A stretch of DNA of 6,840 nucleotides from Oscillospiraceae bacterium (GTDB lineage: Bacteria; Bacillota; Clostridia; Oscillospirales; Ruminococcaceae): assembly GCA_022511485.1 (NCBI GenBank), contig JAFLUJ010000321.1:1-6840 (forward strand). The letters run 5' to 3'. The notes beneath the pieces were generated by a model. That model was given only the letters and a program-made list of their open reading frames with translations, ran no database searches and was not told where the DNA came from. The translations under genes were made by a program, and so were the position numbers. This document shows, piece after piece, positions 4,263-6,840 of the stretch. How positions within the stretch are numbered: the first letter of the stretch is position 1; every line of letters begins with the position of its first letter.

Positions 4263-6638
4263 ATGAATAAATATTACACATCTTTAGAATTACATAAAAT
4301 ACTTGAAATGCTGGCGGAGGAGACCTCCAACCAGGCAACAAGAGAGATGGCTCTTTCCTTAGAGCCGGTAACCGATGTGGATGAAGTAAAGCGGGAGGTT
4401 AAAAAGACCTCCGACGCCTTTGATCTGTCGGTAAAATACGGAACTCCTGCATTTTGCGGGTTCAAGGATGTACGGGGTTCTCTTAACAGGGCGAAGTCGG
4501 GGTCAAGTCTTACGCTCCGGGAGCTTCTTGACATTGCTCAGATGCTTTATCAGATAAGGATGCTTTCCGACTGGCACATATCCTGCGATGGAGAGGAGAC
4601 TTCCATAGGGTATCTTTTTACCTCGCTGTCTCCCAACAAATATCTGGAGGAGAAGATCAAAAACGCCATTATATCTGAGGATGAGATCTCAGACATGGCA
4701 AGCTCTGCGCTGGCAAACATAAGAAGAAAGATCGCTCAGGCGGGAGTGAAAATAAGGGAAAGTCTGGATAAGCTGGTCAAAAGCTCGGAAGTCCAGAAGT
4801 CCTTACAGGAAAACATTGTTACAATGCGTGACGGAAGATATGTTCTTCCTGTCAAGGCGGAGCACAAGGGAAACATTCAGGGACTTGTTCATGCTACCTC
4901 TTCAAGCGGCGCTACCTATTTCGTAGAGCCTATTTCCGTTGTTGAGGCAAACAACGAGATACGTGTCCTCCAAGGCGAAGAACAGGAGGAGATAGAGCGC
5001 ATCATTGCAGAGCTCAGCTCTGACTGCGCTGCCTGTGCTGACGCTATGGCAGAGGACTATCTTACCTGTGCGGAGCTTAATCTGTACTTTGCGAAATCCA
5101 ATCTGGCTGCGAAAATGCGGGCAAGCGTTCCGGAGATCTCAGATGACGGCAGAATTGATCTGAAAAAGGCACGTCACCCTCTTATTGATAAAAATAAGGT
5201 AGTCCCCGTTGATATAAAGCTGGGATATGATTATCAGGCTCTTATCGTGACCGGTCCGAACACGGGCGGAAAGACCGTCCTGCTTAAAACAACTGGTCTG
5301 CTTACTGCAATGACCATGTGCGGACTGCTTATTCCCGCGGGAGACGGCAGCAGGGTGTCCGTATTTGAAAATATACTGGTTGACATCGGAGACAGTCAGA
5401 GCATCGAAAACAGTCTGTCCACATTCTCCTCCCACATCGGAAATGTTGTGGAGATCCTTGGCATTGCGGATTCACGCTCCCTTATACTTTTTGACGAGCT
5501 TGGTTCAGGCACTGACCCGGTAGAGGGTGCGGCTCTGGCAGTTGCCATCATTGAAGATCTGAAAAGCAAGGGAAGCAGGCTTCTGGTCACTACCCACTAT
5601 CAGGAGCTGAAGCTGTTTGCTATAGAGGGGGAGGGGATCGAAAACGCTTCCTGCGAGTTTGATACCTCCACGATGCAGCCTACCTACAGGCTTATCATAG
5701 GCTCTCCCGGAAAGTCCAACGCTTTTTCTATTTCCTCAAAGCTTGGTATGCCGGACAGCGTTATCTCACGTGCGAACAGTCTGGTCTCTACGGAAAATCA
5801 GCGGTTTGAGGAGGTCATCGCTCAGCTTGAGGATTCCCGCGTTCGCCTTGAAACCAGAGAGCAGGAAGTCAATGCCCTCAAACGGGAGCAGGAGGAGAAG
5901 ATCGCTGTTCTTGAAAAGGAGCTGGACGACCTTAACAAGCGTAAGGACGAAGAAATTTCCAAGGCAAGAACGCAGGCAATGCGCATTGTGGAAAGCTGCC
6001 GTATGCAGGCGGATGCTCTTATTGACGAGCTGGGCGACATCAAAAAGCAGAAGGACAAGGAGAATTTCTCCCAGCTTGTGGTGGGTGCGCGGTCAAAAAA
6101 CAAGTCTGCACTTAATAAAATGTTCGATACTGCAAATCCTGTAACTGCTGCGGAGCATAAGGAGTACGTTCCGCCCCGTCCCTTCAAGCGGGGAGACAAC
6201 GTTATGATAGTGGGGATAAATAAAAAGGGTATCCTTGCAGGCGACCCGGATTCCTCCGGTATGGTGTTTGTTCAGTCCGGGGTCATGAAAACCAAGATAA
6301 GCGTAAGCAAGCTGCGGCTTATTGAGCCGGAAAAGGTCACATATCAGGGAAAAAAGGTTTCTACAAAGGGTGTACGGAGCAAGATGGAGCGTTCTGCTTC
6401 CATGGAGCTTGACATAAGGGGTCATGCTGTTGACGAGGGTATTTTTGAGGTGGATATGTTCATCGACAATGCTATACTTTCCGGGGTGGGTCTGATAACC
6501 GTTATCCATGGCAAGGGTACGGGGGTTCTCAGGCAGGGTATACAGAGACATCTGAAATCCCATCCGTCGGTAAAAAGCTTCCGCCCGGGGCGTTATGGAG
6601 AAGGGGAAGACGGGGTAACAGTAATAGAGCTAAAATAA
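4263..6638 (+). CDS. mutS2: Endonuclease MutS2 (MutS-like ATPase with Smr domain)
   Basis: Cytoplasmic MutS2, 791 residues, full length. It lacks the mismatch-recognition domain of MutS, as all MutS2 proteins do, so it is not a mismatch repair enzyme. Order: core/lever region about 1-300; ATPase with Walker A GPNTGGKT at 331-338, STFSSH at 386-391, Walker B LILFDELGSGTDP at 407-419 and TTHY at 443-446; a charged coiled coil about 512-605 (rich in E, K and R); a KOW-like segment about 640-690; and a C-terminal Smr nuclease domain with LDIRGHAVDEG at 716-726, HGKGTGVLR at 749-757 and GVTVIELK at the end. Family members influence homologous recombination, and the Bacillus protein acts on stalled, collided ribosomes. 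The ATG at 4263 gives the canonical start MNKYYTSLELHKILEML; upstream in-frame codons lie within recO. All key residues are present, so it should be active. Confidence 0.97.
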   Translation: MNKYYTSLELHKILEMLAEETSNQATREMALSLEPVTDVDEVKREVKKTSDAFDLSVKYGTPAFCGFKDVRGSLNRAKSGSSLTLRELLDIAQMLYQIRMLSDWHISCDGEETSIGYLFTSLSPNKYLEEKIKNAIISEDEISDMASSALANIRRKIAQAGVKIRESLDKLVKSSEVQKSLQENIVTMRDGRYVLPVKAEHKGNIQGLVHATSSSGATYFVEPISVVEANNEIRVLQGEEQEEIERIIAELSSDCAACADAMAEDYLTCAELNLYFAKSNLAAKMRASVPEISDDGRIDLKKARHPLIDKNKVVPVDIKLGYDYQALIVTGPNTGGKTVLLKTTGLLTAMTMCGLLIPAGDGSRVSVFENILVDIGDSQSIENSLSTFSSHIGNVVEILGIADSRSLILFDELGSGTDPVEGAALAVAIIEDLKSKGSRLLVTTHYQELKLFAIEGEGIENASCEFDTSTMQPTYRLIIGSPGKSNAFSISSKLGMPDSVISRANSLVSTENQRFEEVIAQLEDSRVRLETREQEVNALKREQEEKIAVLEKELDDLNKRKDEEISKARTQAMRIVESCRMQADALIDELGDIKKQKDKENFSQLVVGARSKNKSALNKMFDTANPVTAAEHKEYVPPRPFKRGDNVMIVGINKKGILAGDPDSSGMVFVQSGVMKTKISVSKLRLIEPEKVTYQGKKVSTKGVRSKMERSASMELDIRGHAVDEGIFEVDMFIDNAILSGVGLITVIHGKGTGVLRQGIQRHLKSHPSVKSFRPGRYGEGEDGVTVIELK

Positions 6639-6655
6639 ACAGGTCGGTGATATGT

Positions 6656-6840
6656 ATGAAAGCTAAAACAATTTTCGTTGGGATCATTGCGGTTTCTTTG
6701 TTATTATCTGCGTGTGCAGCTATGGGAAATGGTACTTCTCCTGAAACGGCAGAAACTTCCGGATCAGTTCCGGTACTTATACCGTATGAAACGGCAGGAG
6801 TAGTTGAAACACCTGAAGGTGTTGAGGTTGTTCAGCTTAC
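6656..6840 (+). CDS. Putative lipoprotein, 5' part only
   Basis: An open frame begins at ATG 6656 and runs off the window after 61 codons. It starts with a classic lipoprotein signal: positively charged MKAK, a hydrophobic stretch at about 5-17, and the lipobox LSAC with the lipidated cysteine at residue 20. Cleavage there would anchor the mature protein on the outer face of the membrane. The mature part seen so far is hydrophilic and rich in Thr, Glu, Gly, Pro and Val, typical of a flexible linker; no domain is recognisable. GGTGAT (6646-6651) fits the downstream half of the Shine-Dalgarno consensus. An ATG at 6652 in another frame ends after four codons. It begins 17 bases after mutS2 with no terminator between, so co-transcription is possible. 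Function unknown. Confidence 0.75.
   Translation, partial: MKAKTIFVGIIAVSLLLSACAAMGNGTSPETAETSGSVPVLIPYETAGVVETPEGVEVVQL

Noticed and set aside
5743..6144. 133-residue + strand frame inside mutS2
   Set aside because: It lies in the coiled-coil region of mutS2 in another frame. The Arg/Ser-rich translation is a codon-shift artefact of Glu/Lys-rich coding.
1..6840. CRISPR array, tRNA, rRNA, insertion sequence or defence system
   Set aside because: I saw no regularly spaced direct repeats, tRNA-like cloverleaf, transposase or nuclease cassette. Every long frame belongs to a recognisable housekeeping family apart from the truncated lipoprotein.

Overview
The window looks like chromosomal DNA from a low-to-medium G+C Clostridia member, most likely Ruminococcus or a close relative in the Oscillospiraceae. 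Three things support this. The gene order is the Firmicute phoH-ybeY-dgkA-era-recO neighbourhood. Codon use is rich in AGA/AGG and ATA. The YbeY and Era proteins have a ruminococcal flavour, for example the G1 loop GRANAGKS in Era. The genus is inferred by eye; no database search was run. All genes read rightwards.

Layout. Bases 1-190 hold no credible gene. They form a dense run of perfect or near-perfect palindromes that looks like a dispersed intergenic repeat. Bases 191-330 are AT-rich promoter DNA with a consensus TATAAT box ahead of phoH. Bases 331-3160 carry a tight cluster: phoH (320 aa), ybeY (166 aa), a DgkA-family lipid kinase (155 aa) and era (298 aa), with gaps or overlaps of a few bases. 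Bases 3161-3342 are a non-coding break with a stem-loop just after era, a good sigma-A-type promoter and a leader with competing hairpins. The second cluster runs from 3343 to 6638: a short YqzL-like gene (57 aa), recO (261 aa, overlapping the short gene by 50 nt) and mutS2 (791 aa). From 6656 a lipoprotein gene begins and is cut by the window end.

How they work together. PhoH (YbeZ-like), YbeY and Era belong to a conserved RNA and 16S rRNA maturation set. The DgkA-family kinase recycles a membrane lipid and is a habitual passenger in this operon. RecO acts in recombinational repair. MutS2, with its C-terminal Smr domain, is tied to recombination control and, in Bacillus, to rescue of collided ribosomes. 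Compared with the Bacillus arrangement, pgpH (yqfF) is missing between phoH and ybeY, and cdd is missing between dgkA and era.

This is mostly a housekeeping region and I see no new defence or mobile system. The parts that most deserve a second look are the palindrome-rich element at 33-190, the structured leader at 3255-3342, and the yqzL/recO overlap.
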